64,000 bases of DNA. Origin: Myxocyprinus asiaticus (taxonomy: Eukaryota; Chordata; Actinopteri; Cypriniformes; Catostomidae). Under the pieces are notes generated by a model that was not told the origin of the DNA, ran no database searches, and saw only the letters and a list, made by a program, of their open reading frames with translations. A program made the position numbers and the translations under genes. Where the stretch lies: contig NC_059349.1 in the NCBI RefSeq assembly GCF_019703515.2, forward strand, positions 20,742,744 to 20,806,743, read 5' to 3'. Positions 1-11,340 of this stretch are shown here, one piece after another; the first letter of the stretch is position 1, and each line of letters begins with the position of its first letter.

Positions 1-102
1 AGCCGCATGGAGGGAGGCCTTGGAGACGAGGGACCTTGGGAGTGGCGTTTGAGGTGCAGGGGTCAGCGGTTCAGCCCAGGTCCGCAGTCTGAGGAGCGCC
101 AT
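1..102 (-). CDS. Candidate 5' end of a protein gene, possibly mitochondrial (partial)
   Basis: The minus strand has an ATG at 102-100 and stays open for 34 codons to the window edge. The predicted start is MALLRLRTWAEPL, followed by a stretch rich in Pro, Ser, Leu and Arg, with a single acidic residue in 34. That composition and the amphipathic LLRLR start fit a mitochondrial targeting presequence, which is an inference. The start context is good: A at -3, G at +4. The sequence around the ATG (AAATATGGCG) resembles the YY1-type motif often found at the start of TATA-less mitochondrial-protein genes. The region is GC-rich compared with the rest of the window. A second upstream ATG at about 126-124 opens a 17-codon ORF in another frame that overlaps this start. 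I do not recognise the protein. The plus strand also has a short ORF here (7-126), which I consider less likely. Confidence is limited by the short length. Confidence 0.35.
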   Translation of the reverse strand, partial: MALLRLRTWAEPLTPAPQTPLPRSLVSKASLHAA

Positions 103-588
103 ATTTACTGCAACAGCTCGCCATAATGAAAAATAACTCCAGGAGAGCAGGAGAGGAAGAAAGAGAGTGAGAAAGCACATCTGAGTAAGGAAGAGGAGAT
201 GGTGGTGATGGGAGGGGGTTATTTTATGTCTGTCAGCAAGTGCTCAAACAAAAGCCAGGGAAGAGAGAATTGGTAAGGGCGCAGGGTGGGCAATTACACA
301 TAAACACACAATCTGACAATACAGTACGTATAGTTTGGTGGATATCTGTTCATCTTACTAAATCCCACCCCTGCTCATACTAAAGTGCTATTGTTCTGAG
401 GAGTAATGAGTCTTTGAATTGAGCTTTTAAATGATCTAAATGGCATGCTAGATGTTTTGCTGAAATAGAACGAAAACCTCATTAAATGGTGCTGATATTA
501 ACAAACTAGACAATTAACCATTAATGAATAACCTATTACAAAGGCTCAGTTAAAAAATAAATAAATAAATAAATAAAAAAAAATAGCT
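103..588. other. Possible upstream region of the left-edge gene; otherwise unique DNA
   Basis: On the minus strand bases 120-260 are pyrimidine-rich. A CCAAT box on that strand lies at 273-269, about 170 bp before the candidate ATG. Bases 541-586 are an A-rich, (TAAA)n-like low-complexity run. No other gene or RNA is visible. Confidence 0.3.
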
Positions 589-1319
589 TTAAAGGGAGAG
601 TTCAGCCAAAAATGAAAATTCTCTCATCATTTATTCACCCTGACGCTATCCTAGATGTGTATGAATTTCTTTCTTCTGCAAAACACAAACTAATATTTTT
701 AGAAGAATATCTCAGCTCTGTAGGTCCATACAATGCAAGTGAATGGCGACCAAAACTTTCAAGTTTAAGTCGTCATTTTTATTTGTATAGTGCATTTCAT
801 AACACACATAGTTTCAAAGCAGCTTTACATCAAATTAAGCTCCAAAAATCACATAATGGCAGCATAAAATTAATCCATATGACACCAGTGGTTTAATAAA
901 TGTCTTCAGAAGCGATATGATAGGTGTGGGTGAGAAACACATCAATATTTAAGTACTTTTTTACTATAAATCTCCGTTTTTACTTTCATATTCTTTCACA
1001 TTCTGAAAGTGGAAGTGAAAGTGGAGATTTGTAGTAAAAAAGGATTGAAATATTGATCTGTCAAGTGACTGCATTACTTCAGAAGACATACACTAAACCA
1101 CAGGAGTCGTATGGATTACTTTTATACTGCCTTTATGTGATTTTTGGAGCTTCAAAGTTCTGGTCACATTTACTTGCATTGAAAGGACCTACAGAGCTGA
1201 AATATTCTTCTAAAAATCTTTGTTTGTGTTCTGCAGAAGAAAGTCATACACATCTGGGATGGCATGAGGGTGAATAAATAATGAGAGAATTTTTATTTTT
1301 GGGTGAATTATTCCTTTCA
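589..1319. mobile_element. Long palindromic MITE (TTAA|AGG-type ends)
   Basis: The left end reads TTTAAAGGGAGAGTTCAGCC and the right end, reverse-complemented, reads TTTGAAAGGAATAATTCACCC-like sequence. The two arms stay complementary for about 350 bp each, folding near position 990-1000. Shared arm landmarks are the pair around 640-660/1240-1260, the pair around 700-745/1165-1215, and CTCCAAAAATCAC against GTGATTTTTGGAG. It carries no coding capacity. Ends of this kind belong to a very common cyprinid palindromic MITE family, possibly the one called Angel, although that name is from memory. Other copies lie at 4,812, 21,795, 31,511, 35,055, 36,881 and 47,790. The left arm is longer because of the insertion at 761-839. 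Confidence 0.75.
761..839 (-). mobile_element. L2-type LINE 3'-tail fragment inserted in a MITE arm
   Basis: This stretch has no counterpart in the right arm of the surrounding palindrome. It matches the 3' end of the LINE at 6,575-6,660, sharing TTTGTATAG, CACA followed by TTTCAAAGCAGCTTTAC, and the AAGTTTAAGTC start. AAG occurs on both sides and may be the target duplication. It is best read as a severely 5'-truncated retroposed copy. Confidence 0.6.
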
Positions 1320-2282
1320 AATGAAAATATACAGAATATGTTCCTCTGTATATCGCATGAGTCTGCCACATTTTTAATTCACACAAATACTATTTAACAA
1401 AATATAAAGCGCTTACAATTGTAAAGCTAAATTTAGATGTTTTTCACAATCAATAGGCTGCCTGACACCTGTCGATTTGTTTCTTTCTCTGTTAATTATC
1501 CACTCGACCCTGGCAACTACTGTTAGCAAATCATAATAAGGCAAATAGTTTTTAAAGCCAAATCTGCGTTCTTTTTCTTGCTGTTGTGCTTATATAATTT
1601 CATTACATACTATATTAGAGATTAAAAATACACCAGTTTAAATAAATCTGAGCAATGCAACTGTATTCTTTACTTTTAGTTAGCACGTTTACAAAAGTTG
1701 TGTTGTATGAACGGTGGGTACATAAACGATTGACAATGATATCTTTACATTTTCTGTACATTTATAAACCATTTCAAATATTCTTTAACAAGCAAAATAG
1801 CAAGAACATACTTACCAATATATTCTCTGCCATTCCCAATGTGCTCATTCTTGACCAACAAGGGCAAGCTACATATTACCAGTTTGCCAAATGAAGCCTT
1901 TGTTATTTTCTCTATATAAAATAAGCACCTCATTTAAGTAAACACCCATTCTGTGTTGATGGGGAGATTGTTTCAGGAAGCTATTGCAAATATGTCAGAT
2001 TACTCAATTATCCCTCCACCCAACAGCTGGCAGGCAAACAATTAGGACTGTGAGGATGATAATGATGATGATGTTCAACTGAATCTATAATGCCTTTGAT
2101 TTTTAAAACAATCTCTGCAGTGACCCCAGGCTTGTAAGCCTACAACAAGGCTTTGTCTAGAACAAACTGTCAGTGGCAAATAATGTATTTCTTGCAGGAC
2201 ATTGGAGTGATTGGGTCATCTGTTGCACTCATATAACAGTCGAATGGGCTGGCTCACTGAACATTCGTTTGACTTTGCATTT
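1320..2282. other. AT-rich non-coding DNA
   Basis: No recognisable gene, RNA or repeat boundary is visible. The short open frames here are AT-rich, have no recognisable domain and overlap each other on opposite strands. Confidence 0.5.
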
Positions 2283-2420
2283 GGGTGCACTTGGTCACTG
2301 CATACATTTTTACTGATCGGATAGCTATCCCATCATGAAAAGACCAAGTGTAAATGCTCTCAAAGATGCATTCAAGATAGATAGCAATATCAGGGGGTGG
2401 TTTGAGATGCATATAAGACG
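2283..2420 (+). mobile_element. Terminal fragment of a Harbinger-like TIR element
   Basis: It shares the ordered blocks TGATCGGATAGCTATCC, ATCATGAAAAGACCA, GTGTAAATGC and GTGGTTTGAG with the right terminus of the element at 40,941-43,988, in reverse complement. Only one end is recognisable here, so it is a truncated or decayed copy. Confidence 0.6.
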
Positions 2421-2539
2421 TGACTTGGACCTTTGGTTTTAACTATTTATGAACCAAATCAAGTGCAGCATTATTTGAGTGTCTGACATTAGCATCGTCA
2501 CAGAAGTGGACATTATTTGCACATAGCACAGGAATACTA

Positions 2540-2720
2540 GCCTCCTGAGGGTGTGACTGCTGTGTGCCTTTTCCTTTCCCCTTTTTATTTGTAACTAGTA
2601 GCCCCTAATAAACATAAAAAAAATAAAAAATAAAAAATAAAAAAAAACACCCGATGTTCTAGAACAAATCTTTTTCTTAAAAATAGATGTTCACATATGT
2701 GGACAGTGGGAGTAAGTTGT
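2540..2720 (+). repeat. Dispersed repeat, inverted partner at 30,000-30,165
   Basis: Blocks TGACTGCTGTGTGC, ATTTGTAACTAGTAGC, CCTAATAAACA, TTCTAGAACAAAT and CACATATGTGGACA recur in the same order on the opposite strand at 30,165-30,000. An A-rich run (2,617-2,647) sits in the middle of this copy, at the place where a T-rich run sits in the other. Family unknown. Related CACGTACGTG and CACGCATGTGG motifs at about 3,030 and 3,310 may extend it to 3,360. Confidence 0.6.
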
Positions 2721-4811
2721 GAGAAAAAAAAAAAAAAAAACATTAGATTTTAAAAAAAATCAAATAGTCTGTTATGTTTCCAGGAGTGTTGGTTATTCAT
2801 GTTTTTGAGAAATTACAGAAATTCAGAAATTAGAATAAATAATTCTGATTCAAAGTAATGGCTGTCTGCACTGGTCTCAGAACAGTTTGAAATGCACCTT
2901 ATTTTCATCCTAACTCTATATACAGCCTCTGAAATCAACATTTTCCAGCTTTTGGATGCATCCATAGATTCTCAATGTGATAATGCACAGTGAATATAGG
3001 ATATTTTAAGAAAAATTAGCCTGTAGTCCACGTACGTGATTATTGTGTTTAACAGCGTGCCATTTCGCAATAAATCAATGAAAATGACTCAAATAGGTTT
3101 TAATGTAAATAATTAATGATTTTTTTTACCAGATGCAGTTTTGTTGCTGTTTTTCCCACAGACAAACTCAGCTGAAATCAATGCCATGTTGTTTTGTCAC
3201 ATGACTCGGTTCGTCGAAAGTTTAACCCTTTAATAATAGCCAAGTCTCCTGAACTGAGATAAGTCGATTTAAATGAAATTAAATATGCATAGCCTATAGC
3301 AAAGCCAAAACGTAATGTCCACGCATGTGGACTCGGGGTCTTGGGAGGCTAAATTGTAAATGGTAATAAAGTGTAAATGGAATGTGCATACCAAGTCGGA
3401 GAAGCAATTCAATTCATCAAGACATATGAAGTGACTGAGTGTAAATAATTGCCCTTTGTCAATATAAAAAGCAATGGTTTAAACAAATCGATAGTTGTGG
3501 AGTGAACTCCTGTTGTTCACAGAGATGTCCCCCATTGGGGTTACAGCAACTTTTCAGAGAGAGGCTTTGCACTTCTGTGGTTTGTGTTTGTTAAAAATTT
3601 GATGTTGCACCTCAGCACTTATCTGAATACTCTGCGTAACTAAACGACCTGAACTCTGGGCAACCCCCGCTGAAGGGCTTTCTCTTTTCTGCCTCTCATT
3701 TGCATTAGCATATTAGAGAGTTTTCTGGGAAAATGAGCTATAGAAATTAATTCTGGATTAATTGGTGCCTTTATAGCGTTAGGACAATCTAATTTAGGGG
3801 ATGATGGAATTGTTTAGACTCCCTTTTGCATAATTGGATTGCGGTGAATAGCTGTCATTACCATCTCTTTAGCGGTGTCTGTGGACCCCCTCTTCCTGGC
3901 CTCCACCTCGTAAAGAGCCATCATGTGTTCCGTCAGTGTTTTGCTAACCCTTGAAACATAGCGCAGAGCCAGAGACGAGCATGTGGCTAAAAGCACAGCA
4001 GTGATTAGCTCTCATAAAACCATTAGTGCGCATTCAATACTGTTCATGGGATAGCGCACAGTCTATCCCGTCTGACCCAGAGTGCTGAAAAAAGGAGAAA
4101 ATGGATTTTGTATGGGCAAAAATAGATGCATAGATTTGTATGTGGGTAGTTGACGTGAAATGCTTTTGGAAAGTTGACATTTCCTGCGGTGTGAGATGCT
4201 ATACTCCATCTATAACCGTTTTAAACAGTAATGGGTTAATTCTTATATAATTATTATGCATGCAGTTTTTAGTACCTCCTATTAATTAAGAGACTACATG
4301 GAATATTTGTCAAACTGCAGGAGCATTTAAAATGAGCTAGTGAAGGCAAAATAAATGGTTACAGGACACTTTCCCTTATATATTCATGTAAATGTTAACC
4401 TAAAAGCTTAGCTTTGACACGTTATATGCCTATATCAACTATCTAGAGTATGTGTACATAAATATTGTATATTTATGATGGTCATCATTTTTGTAGCATT
4501 TCAAATATAAGTTCTCATAAGACAGATGTGCTAATGTAGCAGCCTAATGTGCAATGTGCATTTCATTATTACTGTAGTCTTACATCTGTGTTGTAGCAAG
4601 TTTGATTGGCAGGGGCTTTTGACAGTAGCCTAATTATCTGCCTAAAAACCAGCTTCATTACACACTATAAGGCTAACAATAGTATCAATTGAAAATTTTC
4701 AATTTCTCATCCATCGACTTAGAAATGAAGCTCTCAAGTACTAGTAAAAATTTGCAGAAGATGCTTGTAATAACAGATGTTTTAAAAACAAATGATTATA
4801 GGGAGATTAAC
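2721..4811. other. Non-coding, mostly unique DNA
   Basis: It contains an A-rich run at 2,724-2,741, possible extension of the preceding repeat up to about 3,360, and the candidate regulatory cluster at 3,690-3,850. The minus-strand open frame at 3,814-3,996 has no recognisable domain. Confidence 0.45.
3690..3850. promoter_or_regulatory. Candidate enhancer: octamer and homeodomain motif cluster
   Basis: A perfect octamer ATTTGCAT is at 3,698-3,705. Paired TAAT cores follow in ATTAATTCTGGATTAATTGG at 3,746-3,765, and TTTTGCATAATTGGATTG is near 3,824-3,841. The stretch lacks repeat signatures and low-complexity runs, unlike its surroundings. Such clusters are common in vertebrate developmental enhancers, but conservation cannot be seen from one sequence and AT-rich DNA yields TAAT cores by chance. 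Confidence 0.25.
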
Positions 4812-5101
4812 TTAAAGGGACAGTTCACCCAAAAATGAAAAATCTGTTATCGTTTACTCAAACTCATGTTGTTCAAAACCTGTATAACTTTCTTTCTTCT
4901 GTGGAACACAAAAGATGGAATGTTAGGGAAAGACAGACTCAGTCACCATTAACTTTCATTCATTTTTTCCATACAATACCATATTTTCCACACAGATTTC
5001 TTTTTGTGTTCCATGGAAGATAGAGAGACATACTGGTTTGGAACAATATGAGGGTGAGTAAATCATTAACAGAATTTTCAGTTTTGGGTGAACTTTCCCT
5101 A
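4812..5101. mobile_element. Palindromic MITE, same family as 589-1319
   Basis: The left end is TTAAAGGGACAGTTCACCC, followed by AAAAATGAAAAATCTG. The right end is GAATTTTCAGTTTTGGGTG then AACTTTCCCT. The arms share TTTCTTCTGTGGAACACAAA against TTTTTGTGTTCCATGGAAG. The fold point is near 4,955. It is about 290 bp with no coding capacity. Confidence 0.8.
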
Positions 5102-6572
5102 TACATACTCAAAATTATGATGATAGATTAGTATGGATGGTCATTATGCATGGGCAAATATGCTGTTCTTCAGCACATACTAATGTGTTACTGGGTTTTA
5201 CCACTGTACACTGTTCACAGTGCTGCCGCATTAAGGTATCCATTAACAGTGATCGCTGATGGAATGGGGAGGTCACTAGAGTATCAGTTGATTCACTGTT
5301 GTCAGCACCCACAATTCTTGTCTGCCTAAACTGCTTGGTAACTATGGCAACAAGGCTAGAGGGCCCACCATTGTCTCACATGTGGTTAAAGGAATTGGGG
5401 ATATTTTTTTACACAGCTAGAATGAGTGTGTCACAAAGAAGGAATGAAATGATACACAGGCAAAGATCGATTTAAAATCACAAAGCACTTATCAAATTTT
5501 ATGGGCTCATAATAACTTTTTTTTCACTCACACTAAATGTTGATGACTAAATCCTCCAATGAGGTTTGAGATCCTCTTTGCGTGTCTCTCATCTAGACCT
5601 TGGGAGCTGTATCATCAGTGATGTGCAATCTGAAAACATTATTACTATTCAAGCACAGTGCTTAATGCTCTTATCCTGCGGGTTATTCAAAGTTGTAAAC
5701 AACAATGGGTAGAGAAATGTACAGTAATTCAATGTGCTAATGCCAGGCAGCACACAGTCCATAAAAAGATTCATGATGAGATTCACATGTTGGAAGGTCA
5801 TTGTGAGTGTGTGTGTGTGTGTGTGTGTGTGACAAGAATGTGTTGCTACCTAAAGCACAGAATTCAAAAGTGATGCATAACCTATTGTTTGATATGAGTG
5901 TTTTCATTCAAAACTTTAAAGACTCCATTAAATCAAGATCAAATTTTTGTGGCTTTTAGTTCATGTATGTTAGATTTGAACACATCTATATGTCAAATTT
6001 ACAGTATTTCTATTCTAGATACATGGACCAACAACATTGATGACTCACACTGCATTCACTCATTTTGACCAGTCAAATGCTCCCATAAACAACAACGTCC
6101 CTCTTCTTAATACTGTTTCTGACTTGCGAAAGCAAGTAGGAAATAATGTTCATGGCTGTGACATAAACTATATCCATACTTCTCTGCTATATAGTATACC
6201 AAAAGCAGTATGCCAATGGAGTAGTATGTCCAAATCTACAGTATTCATGAAGCAGTAAGCGAGAAATACCCAGATGACCTACTATTTCCAGCGAGATTCT
6301 GAAGTGCAGATCGACTGAACACTTAATGATCCACTAATCCCTTGGGAGCTGAGCCGATGTCATGTTCAAAACACTAGATTTAAAGGAACGGCTAGTCGGA
6401 CGGCTCTTCTCAACTGTAAGAACTATATATATCAAGATAACTGTTCCTTGTGTTTAAATGGTGATTGTTTAATAAAACCAGAGCAGACAGTTTTCATGGT
6501 TGTTGTTATTACATCATATATTCGGGTCACGAGACGATGCAAACGTCCCCGGATGAAGTATGACCGAAATTT
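5102..6572. other. Non-coding DNA with a GT microsatellite
   Basis: A (GT)n run lies at 5,806-5,831. The open frame running through it encodes VCVCVCV and is not a gene. No other element with clear boundaries is seen. Confidence 0.5.
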
Positions 6573-7559
6573 ATTCAAGTTAAGTCAAGTCAAGTCAAGT
6601 CATATATTATTTGTATAGCGCTTTTCACAATACACATCGTTTCAAAGCAGCTTTACGGAAAATCATGCATTAACAGAAAATGAAACTGTAATATCTATTA
6701 AGTCTTAGAGTCATCATTGTGTAATAGTAAATTGTGTATAAAAATAAATAATTAAATAATAATTGTTTTAGAACCCCAGTGAGCAAGTCGAAGGCAACTG
6801 TGGCAAGGAACACAAAACTCCATCAGATGTTGGTTAATGGAGAAAAATAACCTTGAGAGAAACCAGGCTCACTGTGGGGGCCAGTTCCCCTCTGGCAAAC
6901 AGCATGAATATATTGCCAATATTAGTTATTTATGTGCAGTGCAAGTCATGGTTTAAAATGAGTAAACTAAGTAAGTGTAAAGGGTCAGTGTTTAAACAAA
7001 GATTTTACATGAACTGTAAGATTAATGACTAATGTCTTTGAAGCCATTCTGGATTAACTGCAGACGTTAACATAGATGCATTGTCCTTTTGTCAGTTGGC
7101 TAATGAAGGCTTTTGTTGGCAGTTAATTGATAGTCTATGTATTCCATTTCAGGAGTGTAGTCCATCATTAGACCAAGGTGATGCAGGCAGAGATGAGTGA
7201 GGTGCATTGCAGTTCAAATGGCCGGTCATTTCAGTGAGGTCTATCCTAAATCCAAGGTTCAGGCAGTGGCATATGAATTATTCCATGTCTTACAGTTGGA
7301 GTTGGCATCAGTTCATCCTGTGAAGTCCATCGTAATAGACTGAAGTGATGTCTGGCTGACACCGGCTGCATTCAATTGTCATCACTCGTAGACACGTAGT
7401 AGTGGAGTCCGACACCAAGCAGGAATGGAGCTGGATCTGGCCGGTTCTGGTGATCTTGGGATAGGAATCCTGAGGTTGAGACAGGGATACAAATAGAATA
7501 ATATTATTGTTATAGATCTTGATAAATGTTTCTGGTTCAGGCAGACCTCACTAAATCAG
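6573..7559 (-). repeat. LINE 3' UTR with (ACTTG)n terminal repeat
   Basis: About 960 bp without open frames separate the end of ORF2 from the tail. The stretch containing GCGCTTTTCACAATACACAT and TTTCAAAGCAGCTTTAC (6,618-6,655) is the conserved 3' end that recurs at 761-839. The terminus is a CAAGT pentamer repeat (plus-strand view) at 6,575-6,601, the kind of short tandem repeat by which L2/CR1 elements end. Confidence 0.75.
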
Positions 7560-10440
7560 CTAAATTGTGAGTTGATGGATAAATTTGGTGTATGCCTGGC
7601 TAAATAGATGAGTCTTTTGTCCAGACTTAAACTGAGTGAGTGTGTCTGCATCTCGAACAGTGTTAGGGAGACTATGCCATAGATTAGGAGCCAAATAGGA
7701 AAAGGATCTACCGCCTTTTGTGGATTTTGATATTCTAGGAACTATTAGCAGGACTATTTTGTGATCGTAATGAACGTGGTTGAATATAGCATGGTAAAAG
7801 GTCACTTAAGTATTGCAGGGCTAGACCATTCAAAGCTTTGTACATGGTTAACAAAATTTTAAAATTAATATGAAATTTAACAGGTAGCCAATGTAATGAC
7901 GATAAAATGGGCTAATATGATCATATTTCTTGGTTCTAGTCAGCACTCTGGCTGCTGCATTTTGAACCAATTGAAGTTTATTTATTGAACTTGCTGGACA
8001 TCCTCCCAGTAATGCATTACAATAATCTAGTCTTGATGTTTTCAGCATCAGCAACAGAGAGCATGTGTCATAACTTAGTAATATTTCTGAGGTAGAAGAA
8101 TGCTGTTCTACAAACATTGGAAATTTGAATTTCAAAGGACAGATTGGTATAAAATAGAACACCTAATTTCTTTGCTGTAGAAGATGATGTAACAGTACAT
8201 CCATCAAGAGTCAAATTATATTTTAGAGGCTTATTTTGAGAGGTTTTTGGTCCAATACTTAGTACCTCTGTTTTGTCAGAATTGAGTAGAAGGAAATTTC
8301 AGACCATCCAATCTTTGATTTCATTGATACACTCTGCTAATTTGGAGAATTGTGAAATTTTGTCAGGTTTCGAAGAAATATAAAGTTGGGTATCATTGGC
8401 ATAACAGTGGAAACTTATTCCACGATTCCTGATAATATCTCCCAGGGCAAGCATATATAAGGAAAAAAGCAGAGGCCCTAAATCTGATTCTTGTGACACT
8501 CCATACTTTTGTTTGATTTGATACTTCCTCATTTACATAGACAAAGTGGTAACGGTCTGCTAAATAGGACCTAAACCATTCTAATGCAAGTCCACAAATG
8601 AAAACATAATTCTCAAGCCAATTCAAGAGAATGTTGTGATCTATGGTGTCGAAGGCAGCACTAAGATCTAAAAGCACTAGAAGAGAAATGCAGCCGCGAT
8701 CAGACGATAGGAGCAAGTCATTTGTAACTCTGATAAGTGCAGTCTCTGTACAGTGATGAGGCCTAAATCCTGACTGAAATTGTTCATATATACTATTTCT
8801 CTGTAGAAATAGTTGGGAGGACACTACCTTTTCTAGTATTTTTGACATAAATGGGAGATTTGAAATCGGTCTATAATTAGCCAATTCTCCAAGATCAAGT
8901 TGTGGCTTTTTAATAAGCGGTTTGATAACTGCCATTTTAAAGTTTCTTGGGACATGTCCTAAGGATAGCGAGGATGTAATAATATAAAGAAAAGGTTCTG
9001 AGATTACAGGGAATACCTCTTTTTAGAGCTTAGTTGGTATTAGATCTAACATACATGTTGTGGCTTTTGATGTTTCGATAAGTTTTGTTAGCTCTTCATG
9101 ACCTATGACAGCGAAGGATTGAAGCTGCTCGTGAGGAAAATTATGAGACACTGTTTTCTGAGGTACTGTGACAGAAAATTGCATAATTTTATTTCTGATT
9201 ATTTAAATTTTATCAGTAAAGAAATTCATGAAGTTATTACTGTTGTGCTGCGAAGGAATATCTGGCTCAGTTGAAGCTATATTCCTAACCAATTTAGCCA
9301 CAGTACTGAATAAACACCTAGGATTGTTATGGTTATTTTCTATGAGTTTGCTAACATATGCTGAACTGGCAGCTTTTAGTGCCTGTCTGTAGCTACAGAC
9401 ACTATCCTTCCACGCACCGCGAAATACCTCTAATTTTATATTCTTCCATTTGCGCTCCATTTTCCAAGCTGCTCTCTTTAGAGCATGAGTGTGATCATTG
9501 TACCATGGTACGGGGCTTTTTTCTTTAATTTTCTTTAATTGAAGGGGGGCAACACTATCAAGAGTGCTAGAGAAGACTGTATTAACATTTTCTGTTATTA
9601 CATCAAGTTCTTCTAGACTTTCCGGCTTACTGAGTATTTGAGATTGATCTGGAAGATTATTAGTGAAGCTATCTTTAGTGGTCGAAAGAATAGTTGTACC
9701 TGAACGATAGTGTGGTGTAGATTGAGCAACATTAGCTGATCGCAGCATACAAGAGATGAGATAATGATCTGAGATGTCATCGCTCTGCGGCAGAATTTCT
9801 ATAGTATCAACATCAATTCCATATGACAAAATTAAATCTAGCGTATCATTATGGCGATGAGTTGGTCCTGTCACATTTTTTCTGACTCCAAGAAAGTTGA
9901 GAATATCGATAAATGCTAATCCCAATGTGTCAATTTCATTATCTATGTGAATGTTGAAGTCACCAACAATTAAATCTCTATCCACAGTAACAACTAGATC
10001 TGATAGAAAATGTGCAAATTCACCAAGGAAATCAGAATATGGCCCGGGTGATCTATATACTGTAGCAAGGGCAAAAGACGACAAATATTTTTTTTTATTT
10101 TTATCTAATGGTGTCACATTATTAGTTAAAGAGTCTTAAACTTATATCCTGTCCTCTGAGTAACACCAAAAACTACACTGTAACTTGTAGCAACACCTCC
10201 TCCTCGACCCTTCAGATTAGGCTTGTGTTTATAACAATAACCTGGGGGAGTAGATTCATTTAAAGTAATATATTCATCTGGTTTAAGCCAGGTTTCAGTC
10301 AAACAGAGTACATCCAAACTATGATCTGTAATCATTTCATTTACAGTTAGTGCTTTGGTTGAAAGAGATCTAATGTTTAGTAGCCCTATCTTTATATGAT
10401 GTTTGTCTTCATTGTTTTTTTTTTTTTGTTTGTTTTTTTA
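7560..10440 (-). pseudogene. LINE ORF2: APE endonuclease plus reverse transcriptase (broken)
   Basis: Endonuclease pieces in order are LLNIRSL (about 10,385), CLTETWLKP and GRGGGVAT (10,335-10,126), then YRSPG, VGDFNIHID, TLDLILSYG and SDHYLIS (10,117-9,203). The reverse transcriptase follows: NYRPISNLPF, SGFRPHHCTETAL, LLDLSAAFDTIDH (8,935-8,393), then GPLLFSLYM and CYANDTQLYIS (8,532-8,299), SRLDYCNALLGG and LQLVQNAAARVLT (8,162-7,848), and the C-terminal GGRSFSYLAPNLWHSLP (7,805-7,560). The catalytic YADD box reads YAND. The thumb and C-terminal region are split over three frames. At least five frame breaks occur, so no functional protein can be made. Confidence 0.85.
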
Positions 10441-10659
10441 CGTTTTACATTAATAAATTTTTTTCTAAATGATTTAGTGAGATTTTTGTGTTTGGTAGTT
10501 CGGGAAACAGACACAGCCTCTATGTGATATCTAGGTGATACAGTCTCTATGTGTTGCAGTTTATGTGACATGTGTGACGTCTCAAGGCAGCTAGCAGACG
10601 TTTGGATTAGCCAGTTTGTCTGCTTCCTGACCTGGGCCCCAGTTAGTCAAACACTATCA

Positions 10660-11340
10660 CTATTAAGTCTATGAGCCAAATTACTAGAGAGGAGAAGAGG
10701 CACCTTCCCTGGAGGGATGGAGTCCATCTCCCTTCAGCAGGTCAGGTCAACTCTTCCAAATGTCTATAAATCCTATGCTATTCTCTGGACACCACTCAGA
10801 CATCCAGCCATTCAGTGACACTAATCTACTATAAACCTCATCACCATGACAAGCCGGAGGGGGCCAGAGCATATTACAGTGTGTGACATTTTTTTTTTGC
10901 AAGTTCACACACCTCTTTAACATTATCCCTAATGATCCTAGTGACTGACAAAGCTGGAGATTGTTAGTGTCAACATGAAAAACAATTTTAGAAAATCTAC
11001 GTTTAGCATTAGCCAGCACTTGTAAATTTGATCTGATGTCAGACACCCGAGCCCCCGAAATGCATTTAACAATAGTGGCTGGAGTCTCTATTTCAACATT
11101 CCTTGCAATAGAATATCCTATAACCAAGGCTCTTTCAACATGATTCTCAGTGGGTGCATCACTGAGTGGGGAGAATCGATTGGAAACCCTTACAGGAACA
11201 GGAGAGTGGTGTCGCTTTGCTAAGCGAATATGCTGCTGAGACATCACCCTGCTGCAGGGGCTCTACAGCTGGAACCAAAGTGTAAGTGTGTTGCTCGCTG
11301 TTCTACCCGCATCCAAAACAGTATCTATTGGCTTCTCTTT
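10660..11340 (-). pseudogene. LINE ORF1, SGNH-hydrolase-like esterase (broken)
   Basis: The main open segment (11,247-10,747, 166 aa) contains ALVIGYSIARNV, ISGARVSDI, IVFHVDTNN and WCPENSIGFIDIW. These line up with SGNH esterase block I (usually GDS), block III (usually GxND) and the C-terminal part. An in-frame TGA at about 10,746 is followed in the same frame by GDGLHPSREGA, the DxxH block. Upstream, AGRTASNTLTL at about 11,310-11,277 in another frame also looks like ORF1, so at least one frameshift separates the parts. Block I reads GYS and block III reads DTNN, so two active-site motifs are altered. ORF1 proteins of this type are thought to bind nucleic acid or lipid in LINE particles; that is family knowledge. 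Confidence 0.75.

Noticed and set aside
5658..5873. Open frame containing a VCVCVCV run
   Set aside because: It is the translation of a GT microsatellite.
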